Shown: positions 7,442 through 14,728 of the stretch, piece by piece | Layout: every line of letters begins with the position of its first letter | Position numbering within the stretch: position 1 is the stretch's first letter | DNA from: JAGWAC01 sp038046265 | Lineage (GTDB): Archaea > Nanobdellota > Nanobdellia > SCGC-AAA011-G17 > JACPIM01 | NCBI GenBank assembly: GCA_038046265.1 | Contig: JBBSWN010000010.1 | Location: 62,001-126,000 of the forward strand | DNA: 64,000 bases | Direction: 5' to 3' | Translations under genes and position numbers: made by a program | The notes under the pieces: generated by a model | The model's input: the letters and a program-made list of their open reading frames with translations, nothing else | What the model was told of the DNA's origin: nothing | Databases searched by the model: none

Positions 7442-8509
7442 TTATATTTCTCCTCTAATTTTTTTATCAGTAAGCTGCCTTAAAAGATCTGCTGCTCTCT
7501 GCATTTCATCTTTTTCAGCATTTACTGGTTTTGCTTCTATTTTATCGTGATGTTTAAGTTCTTCTTTTAACTCTTTTTCTGCTTCTTTCTTTTCATTGAT
7601 TTTTTCTTCTTTTATGCTTTCTGTCTTTTCTTCTTCCTTTATTTCTTCTGGTTTTTCTTCCTTTGTTTCAGAAACTTCTTTAGTCTCTTCTTTTTTAGTT
7701 TCTGGTTCACTTGAAGAAATTGAATCTAGATTTGGAATTTTTGTTTCCAAGGCCATTGCTTCTAACTGGGCTTTTTTCAACACAATTTCTATAGTTTCCT
7801 TTGTCAAGTATGAAGTGTTTACTGCAAGATTAATTGCTTCGTGATATGCCTGCACTAAGGAATCAAGGAATTCTTTTTCATCAATATCCAAAACTTCTTT
7901 TGTCAGTATTTCCCCGTTTTTAAAAGTCAATATAAGATTTAAGCCAATTTCCATTGGCTCAATGCCTAATTTGCTTAGAATACTTGCTGTTTTTTGATTT
8001 ATTTCTTCACCTTCTTTAACTAATAATTTATTTTCTTTAATATGGATTTTTCCCTCCAAGACTTGGGTTTTAATGCCTAATTGTCCGAATTCACCAATCA
8101 TAGGACCGGGAGTAAATTGTGTAGGGCCTGCTGCTATTTCTATGTCTTTATTTGCTGTCTGGCCTGGTTTTGCAAACGCGCTTGACTTATTTTTGTTTAA
8201 TGTTTTTTGGAGCTTAAATTCATCTTCATTAGTCATTAACAAGGCTGGTGAGCCTTTAATCATTTCATTTAATTTTGTTATTCCTGGTTTTTCTTTTTCT
8301 AACTGCGAGAAAGCTATTTTTATCAGCCTTTTTTTAGTTGTTCTTATTTTTACTTTACCAGTCAACTTGTGCTTGATTTTTATAAACTGGTCTGCTGGAA
8401 GATTTTCCAAGTTAAGGATGCCAAGGACATTATAGTTTCTAACTAAATCTTTTATATTTTCAACTTCCTGCTTTTTCTTTTCACTTACACGAGCTACTTG
8501 TACTTGCAT
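7442..8509 (-). CDS. rpl10: Ribosomal protein L10/P0
   Basis: This is the stalk base protein P0, 355 residues. The N-terminal rRNA-binding domain (about 1-110) is followed by the archaeal insertion domain (GPTQFTPGPMIGEFGQLGIK) and the helical spine that carries P1 dimers. A long Lys/Glu tail follows. Unusually, the protein ends RAADLLRQLTDKKIRGEI rather than with the GLGALFG-type factor-binding peptide that archaeal P0 usually shares with P1. A palindromic element fills the 34 nt between L1 and this gene, ending directly at the ATG. Confidence 0.95.
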   Translation of the reverse strand: MQVQVARVSEKKKQEVENIKDLVRNYNVLGILNLENLPADQFIKIKHKLTGKVKIRTTKKRLIKIAFSQLEKEKPGITKLNEMIKGSPALLMTNEDEFKLQKTLNKNKSSAFAKPGQTANKDIEIAAGPTQFTPGPMIGEFGQLGIKTQVLEGKIHIKENKLLVKEGEEINQKTASILSKLGIEPMEIGLNLILTFKNGEILTKEVLDIDEKEFLDSLVQAYHEAINLAVNTSYLTKETIEIVLKKAQLEAMALETKIPNLDSISSSEPETKKEETKEVSETKEEKPEEIKEEEKTESIKEEKINEKKEAEKELKEELKHHDKIEAKPVNAEKDEMQRAADLLRQLTDKKIRGEI

Positions 8510-8545
8510 TTAACCCTTTTCACAAAAGCGTTAACGGAAAACGCT
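8510..8545 (-). repeat. Palindromic leader element before L10 (copy C)
   Basis: Read on the minus strand it contains AGCGTT..AACGCT (perfect 6-bp inverted repeat, 8527-8532 with 8540-8545) and the stem CTTTT-GTG-AAAAG followed by GGTTAA and the L10 ATG. A good Shine-Dalgarno sequence (GGAGG, 8552-8556) lies in the last codons of L1, 43 nt from the L10 start, with this element between them. It shares the GCGTTAACGG core with copies at 10303 and 17663. Confidence 0.75.
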
Positions 8546-9269
8546 ATTGCTCCTCCTTGGTTTTAACTTTTGGTTTTTGAATTAATAGTGATAATTCTTC
8601 CTGCTTGTATTCTTTTTCTAAATTAATTGGGGAACCCATTGACATTTTTATTATAACACTTTTTACGTTATTTTTTTCCTGAGGCAAGGAATGCAGGACT
8701 GAGTTGTAAACATGAAGGAAATTGTCTGCTATTTCTTCATCTTTCATTGTTTCATTTCCTATTGATGCTTTTACTGTTGGCTCATTTTTAGTTTGTAATC
8801 TTATTGTGTTTCTTAATTTATCTGTTAATGGCTTTAATGATTGAATTGATCCTGGAACTACTGCTCCTATTTTTGGATTTGGCATTTTTCCCAAAGGACC
8901 AAGAATTCTACCAAATAATGTAGCTATTTTTGGCATTATGTCTGCTTGGGCTATGAAGAAATCATATTGTCTTGCTATTTTCTTTAATTCTTTTTTCTTG
9001 TTTTCATATTTTGGAAAATTTTCCTTTAAAATTATATTTTCTGTTGTTTCTTTAGATTGCTTTTCTAGGTCATAATCAATTAAAGCACATATTTTTACTT
9101 TTTTTCCTGTTTGATTGGGTAATTGCAGGAATAAGTCTATGTTTTCTTCTGGTTTTTTTAAGTTAATATTTTTTAAGTTTATGACTAGGTCAAAACCCTG
9201 CTTAAAATTTCTTTTCTTAGAAACTTCCTTTGCTAATTTTATTGCTTCTAAAACTTCTTTCTTGTCCAA
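8544..9269 (-). CDS. rpl1: Ribosomal protein L1
   Basis: This is the L1-stalk protein, 241 residues, binding 23S rRNA near the E site; in many archaea and bacteria it also represses its own operon by binding mRNA. The conserved ILGPLGKMPNPKIG segment and the KNEPTVKASIGNETM region are present. The start is TTG at 9267-9269, supported by a strong GGAGG (9279-9283 region) with normal spacing; no better ATG exists. It is the first gene of L1-L10-L12; L11 is not adjacent, unlike in many genomes. The leader holds a palindromic element. Confidence 0.96.
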   Translation of the reverse strand: MDKKEVLEAIKLAKEVSKKRNFKQGFDLVINLKNINLKKPEENIDLFLQLPNQTGKKVKICALIDYDLEKQSKETTENIILKENFPKYENKKKELKKIARQYDFFIAQADIMPKIATLFGRILGPLGKMPNPKIGAVVPGSIQSLKPLTDKLRNTIRLQTKNEPTVKASIGNETMKDEEIADNFLHVYNSVLHSLPQEKNNVKSVIIKMSMGSPINLEKEYKQEELSLLIQKPKVKTKEEQ

Positions 9270-9286
9270 TTTTAAGGCCCTCCTAC

Positions 9287-9336
9287 GAACCTTTTGGGAA
9301 AAAGCTTCACCAAAAATGCTTTACGGAAACCCGTAT
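9287..9336 (-). repeat. Palindromic leader element before L1 (copy G)
   Basis: On the minus strand: TACGG-GTTT-CCGTA hairpin (9322-9335), then TTGGTGAAGCTT (9302-9313) and the stem CTTTT-TCCC-AAAAG followed by GTTC. It ends a few bases before the L1 Shine-Dalgarno sequence. The 12-mer AAGCTTCACCAA (plus strand) recurs exactly at 19090, 24934 and 25767. Confidence 0.75.
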
Positions 9337-9373
9337 AGTAGTTCAAATGGGTTAGAGTTTTGAGAAATTAAGG

Positions 9374-9404
9374 ATTTATAAGCTTTATGTAGAAAATTAT
9401 ATAA
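9374..9404. promoter_or_regulatory. Divergent TATA boxes: L1 operon and the 9428 gene
   Basis: On the minus strand CTTATAAAT (9374-9382) is the best TATA box for the L1 operon, predicting a leader of about 80 nt that includes the palindromic element. On the plus strand ATTATATAA (9396-9404) is about 27 nt before the ATG at 9428, predicting a leaderless transcript. Confidence 0.5.
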
Positions 9405-9427
9405 GGCCTTTTTGAATTAAAAATTAG

Positions 9428-10030
9428 ATGAATTTTAGAATATTTCAGATAAAAACTTTGGATAAAGATTTTGATGAAGAACTTTATGTAGCTCCAAATG
9501 CTGAAATGGCTGAAAGCGCTTATAGAAGACATTTTAGTGGTTTAGGCCCAGAAGTTAGGTTAGATGTAAGACATGTAGGAAATTTGGATTTTGATGCTTC
9601 AGATTCTTTGACAAGAAAAATTTGTGAATTATTGGTTGTTGGAAAAATAGATCCTTTTAGGATAAACCTTCCAGATAAAGAAACGATAAAGAATAATCTT
9701 TACAAGGAAGCAAAAAGAACTTTAGAAGAAATTGGAGAATACTTAGCTTTAGGTACAAGAGTAAAAAGAAAAGATGAGCCGAGTTTTTTAACTTTTCCTT
9801 GGGAAGTTTATGTTTTTGTTAATAGAACTGATAGTCTTTTGCTTGGAGAAGTTTGCTATACAGCTACTGGTCCTGAAATTGAACCTTTAGATGAGAAAAA
9901 TACTAAATATGCTAAAGTTTGGAAATGGATAAAGAAAAGAGGTTTATTAGGACAAAGTCCAAAGGCTAGTGGAAGAATTACTAAAAAGGAAGTTTTAGAG
10001 TTGCTTGTACAAAATGTTGGTGAATTTTAG
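9428..10030 (+). CDS. Hypothetical protein
   Basis: I do not recognise a family for this 200-residue soluble protein. It starts MNFRIFQIKTLDKDFDEELY and has a mixed alpha/beta pattern. The first 55 residues vaguely recall the small LX/L18a beta-alpha fold (a strand followed by a helix in NAEMAESAYRRHF), but the similarity is too weak to use. The C-terminal third (KVWKWIKKRGLLGQ, then KEVLELLVQNVGEF) is helical. It is monocistronic, probably leaderless, and overlaps the convergent ATP-cone gene by 4 nt. Confidence 0.6.
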   Translation: MNFRIFQIKTLDKDFDEELYVAPNAEMAESAYRRHFSGLGPEVRLDVRHVGNLDFDASDSLTRKICELLVVGKIDPFRINLPDKETIKNNLYKEAKRTLEEIGEYLALGTRVKRKDEPSFLTFPWEVYVFVNRTDSLLLGEVCYTATGPEIEPLDEKNTKYAKVWKWIKKRGLLGQSPKASGRITKKEVLELLVQNVGEF

Positions 10031-10302
10031 GCTATGTCTCTATGTGTTTCAAACATAAAAGCAGCTTCTTTACTGTGTTTTTTTAAGGATTTTATTGCCT
10101 GCTTAAAAATGTCATTTGATGTAACTGTTTTTTTGCTCTTTATCCATTTTTTTACGTCTTTTGTTACTTGTTCACAAATCTTTTCAGTTTGTCTTTTATC
10201 AAAGTTACAGCAGCTTAATGTAGCTTCATAACAAGAACCATATACTTTTTTTTCATCAAATTTTTCCTTATGACCTTTTCTTTTTACAATGTGCTCAACC
10301 AT
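10027..10302 (-). CDS. Stand-alone ATP-cone domain protein
   Basis: At 91 residues this protein is little more than an ATP-cone: VKRKGHKEKFDEKKVYGSCY at the start is the typical V.KR.G..E.FD..K motif, and TSNDIFKQAIKSLKKHSKEA forms the closing helices. ATP-cones bind ATP/dATP and regulate ribonucleotide reductases or act in NrdR. Here neither the NrdR zinc ribbon nor a reductase domain is attached, so its partner is unknown. A 74-nt palindromic element directly precedes its ATG, while GAGGAGGT, a strong Shine-Dalgarno sequence, lies 97 nt upstream next to the preceding gene's stop. Confidence 0.8.
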   Translation of the reverse strand: MVEHIVKRKGHKEKFDEKKVYGSCYEATLSCCNFDKRQTEKICEQVTKDVKKWIKSKKTVTSNDIFKQAIKSLKKHSKEAAFMFETHRDIA

Positions 10303-10376
10303 AAATCTTTTTAAGAAAAAGCTTTACCAAAAATAAGAACTAACCCTTTAACAAAGCGTTAACGGAAAGTTCTTAT
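10303..10376 (-). repeat. Palindromic leader element (copy A), two hairpins
   Basis: The first hairpin has a perfect 9-bp outer stem ATAAGAACT/AGTTCTTAT (10333-10341 with 10368-10376) enclosing CCGTTAACGCTTTGTTAAAGGG. The second is CTTTTT-CTT-AAAAAG just before the ATG at 10302. A run of about 49 nt is identical to copy B at 17663-17735 in front of L15, which is clear evidence for duplication or transposition of the element. Confidence 0.85.
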
Positions 10377-10407
10377 AATTTTCTAACTTTTTCTTTTTAC
10401 CTCCTCT

Positions 10408-11118
10408 TTAACCGAAATTAATTGTTCCATTTGCTATTAAGATTAACAACCAACCCATTGAGATTAACAGTAAACCTGCCATTAGCCTCATATAGGACCT
10501 GTTTTCAAATTTCCATTTTTTAATATCATATAGTTTTTTTCCAGCAGCTACTAATAATAAAATAATTATTAAAGGCAGCACAAATATGATATTATATAAA
10601 ATCAATAACACGAAGGCTGTGGAATCAAAGTACTGGGATAATAAAGTTATAATTGCTAAATAAGGAGCTCCAGTGCACGGAAGCTCAACTGCTGAAACAA
10701 AAGCACCTAATAAAATTACTCCAAATGCTGATGTGTTTGACGCAAATTTATCCAGTTTTTTTGAAAAGTAATAAGGAATGGACATTGAGAAACCTTTGCC
10801 ATACCAAAAGAAATCCTTTATTTCTATTAAACCTGCTAAAATAATTAATGTTCCAACTGTTATTGAAATATATTCTGTTACAACCAAGGGAATTTTTGTG
10901 AAGAAATAAATTAAACCTAGACCAGCCAGTAAATAAACTGATAAAACTGCTGAGATATACAAAAAACCCAAGAATAGCAATTTCTTTACTGACCTGTGTG
11001 CTCCTAATAAAACAGAGAGCATTAAAATTAATACACCGATAGCACAAGGATTAATTGAATCTATTGCGGCTGTTATTAATACAGTTGTTATTGTTGGAAT
11101 ATATGCTTCAACTGCCAC
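10408..11118 (-). CDS. CcdA/DsbD-like thiol-redox membrane transporter
   Basis: This 236-residue protein has six hydrophobic helices and the two conserved cysteines of the CcdA family: INPCAIG in the first helix and ELPCTGAPY in the fourth. CcdA shuttles reducing equivalents from cytoplasmic thioredoxin across the membrane to reduce extracytoplasmic disulfides, for example for cytochrome c maturation or metal-protein assembly. It overlaps the preceding exported His/Cys-rich protein gene by 11 nt. The overlap and the cysteines in that protein suggest that it is the redox client or partner; this is inference. Confidence 0.85.
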   Translation of the reverse strand: MAVEAYIPTITTVLITAAIDSINPCAIGVLILMLSVLLGAHRSVKKLLFLGFLYISAVLSVYLLAGLGLIYFFTKIPLVVTEYISITVGTLIILAGLIEIKDFFWYGKGFSMSIPYYFSKKLDKFASNTSAFGVILLGAFVSAVELPCTGAPYLAIITLLSQYFDSTAFVLLILYNIIFVLPLIIILLLVAAGKKLYDIKKWKFENRSYMRLMAGLLLISMGWLLILIANGTINFG

Positions 11119-11890
11119 TTAACTCACCTTTTTTTAATGATGTTTTGTAACTTTCACAGACATGCTTTGTTGTTTGCTTTTCTTCATTAAATTCTATTAT
11201 TATGCAGTCTCCTGGAGGAACTGCTGTATATGGGGAAATTACATGGTCACCATAATTTTCCAGTTTTTCCTGCCTGTAAATCCAATTTTTTGTATTTTCC
11301 GGATTAATTACTTTTAACAAGAATGCTTGGGTAGATGCTTTTTTCCCATTGCATTTGTTGATTAATAATTTTTCATTATCATGATTTATGAATACCCAAT
11401 GATCTTTTTCTATTTCTGCACTAACCTGATCAAAGAATTCATGCAGGGATATATCTTCTAAATCAGTTACAACGCCTTCAACATGAATTCTGTCATCATT
11501 ATGCTCATGATAAACTGGAGAACCTATTCTGTTGAAAAATCCTTCTGGATCTTTTAAATCCAATTTTTCTCCACATGCCCAAAACTCAAAATCAGCATGC
11601 CAATGAACAGGGCCTTTTGTTATTGAATTTACATTTAAAGAAATTGTTGAATAAGCTAAATAAAATGTAGTTGCTAAAGTAATTAAACTTATTAACATGA
11701 ATAAAACTTTTCTTTCATTGTTTTTTAATTTATTTTTATACAATGAATAGCTTATTAATAAAATAATTAAAATTAAGGAAATTGAAGTTAATTGAAGAGA
11801 ATAATCGAGACTTTCTCTTTCTCCGCCATGCGCCAGAGCATTATTTAACAAGAGAATTACAAATAAGAGAATTAAAATTTTACACCTCAT
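11108..11890 (-). CDS. Exported/membrane protein with His-rich HWHA motif
   Basis: The 260 residues begin with a signal-like hydrophobic segment (ILILLFVILLLNNALAHGG), then two more membrane helices (about 30-95). The rest is an extracytoplasmic domain with GPVHWHADFEFWACG, a second cluster HEHNDDRIHVEG and cysteines in ACGEK, NKCNG, GDC and HVCES. The histidine pattern suggests metal binding and the cysteines suggest disulfides. It is co-transcribed with the CcdA-like gene, with an 11-nt overlap. Family membership is not recognised; a metal-handling or redox-partner role is inferred from motif and context. Confidence 0.65.
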   Translation of the reverse strand: MRCKILILLFVILLLNNALAHGGERESLDYSLQLTSISLILIILLISYSLYKNKLKNNERKVLFMLISLITLATTFYLAYSTISLNVNSITKGPVHWHADFEFWACGEKLDLKDPEGFFNRIGSPVYHEHNDDRIHVEGVVTDLEDISLHEFFDQVSAEIEKDHWVFINHDNEKLLINKCNGKKASTQAFLLKVINPENTKNWIYRQEKLENYGDHVISPYTAVPPGDCIIIEFNEEKQTTKHVCESYKTSLKKGELSGS

Positions 11891-11955
11891 TTTATTTTAT
11901 ATATATTTTGAAGAATATATAAATTTAAGTATTTGAAATCAAGTTTTAAAATAAA

Positions 11956-12417
11956 ATGCCTGGGAGATTAGAACCTGCTGATTTAAGGAAGACAGGAACT
12001 TGTTTTAATTTAATTGGAAAAGTTGGACAATATGCAGGTCTAATTCTTGGTGTTTATGGTGCTTCTAGGGCAACACCGGAATTTGGCAAGGTTATAATTG
12101 GCGGTGTCTGTTATGGATTATTTAGTTTTACAGAGCATTTAGGAAATCTGTTAAGTTATAGGGCGGAAAGTGAGCTTTTGGCTGAAAAGGAAGAAGAATT
12201 AGGGAGACAATTAGGGCATTTAGAAAGAAAAATAAAAGGCAGAGTCACGGATGCTAAAATTTTAGATCCTAATAAAATGCCCGGTGCTGAAAGATTAGAT
12301 GAAATGGTTAAAGGGGATTTAGAGAAAGAAATAGCAAATGAGGAAAAAGATCCAAAAAAACCAGATTCTGGAGATACAGATAAAATTATAAGATCAGGGT
12401 GGAAAAAACAAGCTTAA
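11956..12417 (+). CDS. Hypothetical membrane-associated protein
   Basis: This 153-residue protein has two moderately hydrophobic glycine-rich segments near residues 19-60 (VGQYAGLILGVYGAS and KVIIGGVCYGLFSF), followed by a charged, coiled C-terminal half (ESELLAEKEEELGRQLGHLE). The ending is Lys/Asp-rich and probably disordered. I do not recognise it. It overlaps the convergent methyltransferase gene by 4 nt and has an AT-rich upstream region shared with the divergent exported-protein gene. Confidence 0.55.
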   Translation: MPGRLEPADLRKTGTCFNLIGKVGQYAGLILGVYGASRATPEFGKVIIGGVCYGLFSFTEHLGNLLSYRAESELLAEKEEELGRQLGHLERKIKGRVTDAKILDPNKMPGAERLDEMVKGDLEKEIANEEKDPKKPDSGDTDKIIRSGWKKQA

Positions 12418-12923
12418 TAGATTAAGTAAACAAACAATTTTTCAAAGAAGAATTTTTCTTCAGCTAATTTTTTGAATTTAAATTTATGTTTTTTTATTAT
12501 TTTATTTACATCAGGTGTTAATGATGAAAAAACAATCAGTATTTTTCCATTTTTATTTAAGTGTTTTTCTGCTTGGGAGAGGAATTTTTCCAGTATTTCT
12601 GAACCTTTTTCTCCCCCAATAAAGTTTTTGTCATCTTTTAGATTTAAATTGTCTTCTGGAAGATAAGGAGGGTTAAAGATAATTAAATCAAATTTTTCTT
12701 TAATATTCTGGAATAAGTCTGATTTTATTGCTTTAATGCCTAATTTTTTGCAGTGTTTTACTGCTTCTATATTTATGTCAGATGCAAGAACATTTGGTGT
12801 TTTTTCTAGAGCTGTTAATGCCTGGATTCCTGTGCCAGTTCCTAAGTCAAGAACTTTTCCTTTTGCATATTTTCTTACTTGTTTTTGAAGCAAAAAAGAA
12901 TCTTCAGCTGGCTTGTATAGCAT
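12414..12923 (-). CDS. PrmC/HemK-like methyltransferase, archaeal Mtq2 type
   Basis: This short SAM-dependent methyltransferase (169 residues) has motif I DLGTGTG (26-32), the acidic loop end ASDIN (47-51) and the diagnostic NPPY (84-87) of N-glutamine/adenine methyltransferases. It begins YKPAEDSFLL, typical of archaeal/eukaryal HemK2-Mtq2, which methylate the GGQ glutamine of release factor aRF1. Archaeal members lack the N-terminal helical domain of bacterial PrmC, as here. It lies 7 nt downstream of NAD kinase. The aRF1 substrate is family knowledge. Confidence 0.85.
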   Translation of the reverse strand: MLYKPAEDSFLLQKQVRKYAKGKVLDLGTGTGIQALTALEKTPNVLASDINIEAVKHCKKLGIKAIKSDLFQNIKEKFDLIIFNPPYLPEDNLNLKDDKNFIGGEKGSEILEKFLSQAEKHLNKNGKILIVFSSLTPDVNKIIKKHKFKFKKLAEEKFFFEKLFVYLIY

Positions 12924-12930
12924 AAGAATT

Positions 12931-13626
12931 TTACCAAAGAATCACTATAAATGCTTTTTCCCTTGATTTTTTAATTTTAACCTTGTCTTTTTCTGTTAAT
13001 TTTATTATTTTCCTGTTGTTGTCAGCTGTCACAAATGCTTTTCCTCTTAACAAGGAGAATTCAACTATGCTGCCTTCATTTAAAATTTCATGAGTTCTTA
13101 AAGGGACATTATTAAATGCAAGGCCGAGACCTTTTGTGAAAGTTGTTTTTGTTATGGAATTAAAGTAGCCGGTGCTGCCAAAAACTGTGCTGACAACAAT
13201 GCCGTCACCAATAAAATTTGAATTTAAACTTTTATTATTTACTTTTACATTAAACCTAATTGCTTCATATTGGTCTTTGTTTCTTATTACAATGTCGTTT
13301 ATTGCTGCCAGCTTCTTGTTATTGTGAATAATATCCAGTTTTAAGTTTTCTTTTAAAGAGAACTTTTTTTGATTTAATTTTTTCAAGATAAAATCAATAT
13401 TGCTTAAATTATAGATAGAACATAATTTACAGATGCTGTTATCTCTAACTAATAATTTTGGTATTTTCGGGTATTTTCTTTCATTATAGAAGTAAGTGCC
13501 GTCACCACCAACGCTAATTATTATTTCGGGATTTCTACTTAATTTCAGGTTTTTATATTTTAGAATTTTTTTGTTTACAAAAGAAACGCTCTTTTTGTTT
13601 CTTCCTAAAACCAATATTTTTAGCAT
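12931..13626 (-). CDS. nadK: NAD kinase
   Basis: This enzyme phosphorylates NAD to NADP. From the ATG at 13626 the protein has 231 residues, starting MLKILVLGRNKK, with the family hallmark GGDGT (40-44), NDIVIRN and the GSTGY motif near the nucleotide site. A longer upstream in-frame extension would cross the divergent Sfm1-like gene and its promoter and has no family similarity, so it is rejected. At this length the N-terminal domain is reduced compared with most NAD kinases (about 250-300 residues). It is followed after 7 nt by the PrmC-like gene. Confidence 0.85.
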   Translation of the reverse strand: MLKILVLGRNKKSVSFVNKKILKYKNLKLSRNPEIIISVGGDGTYFYNERKYPKIPKLLVRDNSICKLCSIYNLSNIDFILKKLNQKKFSLKENLKLDIIHNNKKLAAINDIVIRNKDQYEAIRFNVKVNNKSLNSNFIGDGIVVSTVFGSTGYFNSITKTTFTKGLGLAFNNVPLRTHEILNEGSIVEFSLLRGKAFVTADNNRKIIKLTEKDKVKIKKSREKAFIVILW

Positions 13627-13630
13627 TACT

Positions 13631-13638
13631 TTTATAAA
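13631..13638 (+). promoter_or_regulatory. TATA box of the Sfm1-like gene (leaderless)
   Basis: TTTATAAA is centred 26 nt before the ATG at 13661, predicting that transcription starts at or next to the start codon. It lies between the divergent NAD kinase start (13626) and this gene. Confidence 0.6.
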
Positions 13639-13660
13639 ACTAGGATTGTTAATAAAGCTT

Positions 13661-14218
13661 ATGGCTACTTTTGTTGTAGAGCATTTGGATGGAAAATTAT
13701 GGAGATGGTGCTTGATTGAATACAAGCATATATCCAGGATTGTTGGAAAAAAGAGTTTATTGTTTACTAAAGTCAAAAGCAAGGAATTAAGGAGATATGG
13801 TAAAGTTTTCAAGAAAAGCGTTTTAGAATTAAGTTTAAAAAATGCCTGTGTTTTAGATCCTGACGCCAAGAAGACTTTAACTCCTAAGGATGCCAGGAAA
13901 TTTAAGTATTTTATTTTTGGGGGGATTTTAGGGAGCTATCCTGCCAAGAAAAGAACCAATAAAGAGTTAACAAGGAAATTGAAGTTTACAGCAAGAAATA
14001 TTGGGAAAAAGCAGTTCAGCACTGACAATGCTGTTTACGTTGTCAGGGAGATTCTGAAAGGAAAAAAATTAAAGGATTTAAAGTTTAAGGACAAGATTGA
14101 AATACAATTAGGGAAGCATGATTCTGTTATTCTGCCCTACAGATACTTAATTATGAAAGGAAGACCACTTATTTCTGAAGAATTAGTTAAGTATTTGAAA
14201 AGAAGGAAAGAATTTTAG
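13661..14218 (+). CDS. SPOUT-family methyltransferase, Sfm1-like (PF04252/COG2428)
   Basis: The 185-residue product starts MATFVVEHLDGKLWRWC. It contains the knotted SPOUT core: VLDPDAKKTLTPKDARKF, FGGILGSYPAKKRT, then RNIGKKQFSTDNAVYVV and the ending LPYRYLIMKGRPLISEEL. These blocks match the archaeal family related to yeast Sfm1, a SPOUT enzyme that methylates an arginine of ribosomal protein Rps3. The archaeal substrate is unproven (protein arginine or RNA). The ATG at 13661 is chosen for its conserved start and the TATA box 26 nt upstream. It is divergent from NAD kinase. Confidence 0.8.
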   Translation: MATFVVEHLDGKLWRWCLIEYKHISRIVGKKSLLFTKVKSKELRRYGKVFKKSVLELSLKNACVLDPDAKKTLTPKDARKFKYFIFGGILGSYPAKKRTNKELTRKLKFTARNIGKKQFSTDNAVYVVREILKGKKLKDLKFKDKIEIQLGKHDSVILPYRYLIMKGRPLISEELVKYLKRRKEF

Positions 14219-14273
14219 AGCTTTTATTGAGCTGCTATTAAGAATTTTAAAAAAAAGCAAAATTATGTTTTAA

Positions 14274-14690
14274 TTATTTTTGCTGGTCTTTTTCAACTAG
14301 TTCATTTAATTCTTGTGTCAACTGTTCTGAGTACGTTGCTGCTTTAGTGAGCTCTTCTTTTACTGCTTCCTGGGATTTATTTACATTTTCTACCTGCACT
14401 TTTACCAGCTTAATTGCTTCTTCTACTGTTTTTGTCACTAGAATGCCTGCACCAACGTTTACCATTACATTTCCAGGATCTGCTAGTTTACTATTAACAA
14501 AAATCCCTGAACCTATAGAAGAAAATATTTCTGAATCTTTCTTAATGTCATTCATTTCAATTAAAGAAGTTTCAAGACTTGTTAATTCTGCCAACTGCTG
14601 CTGGAGCAACATGAATTGTTCCTGGACTTTTTTTATCTGCTGATTTAGAATTTGAAGTTCAATATATTTTTGCTGAATTTCCTGCTTCAT
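14274..14690 (-). CDS. pfdA: Prefoldin alpha subunit
   Basis: This 138-residue protein has two long coiled-coil helices (about 1-55 and 95-138) flanking the beta-hairpin region with SIGSGIFVNSKLAD and VNVGAGILVTKTVEEAIK, the latter characteristic of archaeal prefoldin alpha. With the beta subunit it forms the hexameric jellyfish-like holdase that delivers unfolded proteins to the thermosome. It is the last gene of the large ribosomal cluster and is separated from the L34e-L14e fusion by a 38-nt palindromic element ending at its ATG. Confidence 0.92.
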   Translation of the reverse strand: MKQEIQQKYIELQILNQQIKKVQEQFMLLQQQLAELTSLETSLIEMNDIKKDSEIFSSIGSGIFVNSKLADPGNVMVNVGAGILVTKTVEEAIKLVKVQVENVNKSQEAVKEELTKAATYSEQLTQELNELVEKDQQK

Positions 14691-14728
14691 TTAAACCCTT
14701 TTAGAAAAAGTGTTTACGGAAAACGACT
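14691..14728 (-). repeat. Palindromic leader element before prefoldin alpha (copy D)
   Basis: On the minus strand: TAGTCGTTTTCCGTAAACA, then the stem CTTTT-TCT-AAAAG followed by GGTTTAA and the ATG. It spans the whole gap between the L34e-L14e stop and the prefoldin start. Its first half resembles the sequence at the L3 promoter (29813-29838). Confidence 0.65.

Noticed and set aside
9270..9427. Possible tRNA or small RNA gene in the L1 upstream gap
   Set aside because: No cloverleaf could be formed; the gap is accounted for by divergent TATA boxes and the leader element.
12924..12960. TTTGGTAAAATTCTTATG before the PrmC-like gene as another leader element
   Set aside because: Lacks the CTTTT..AAAAG stem and overlaps the NAD kinase end; similarity is limited to GGTAAA.
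13627..13869. Longer N-terminus for NAD kinase
   Set aside because: The extension has no family similarity and would cover the divergent Sfm1-like gene's start and promoter.
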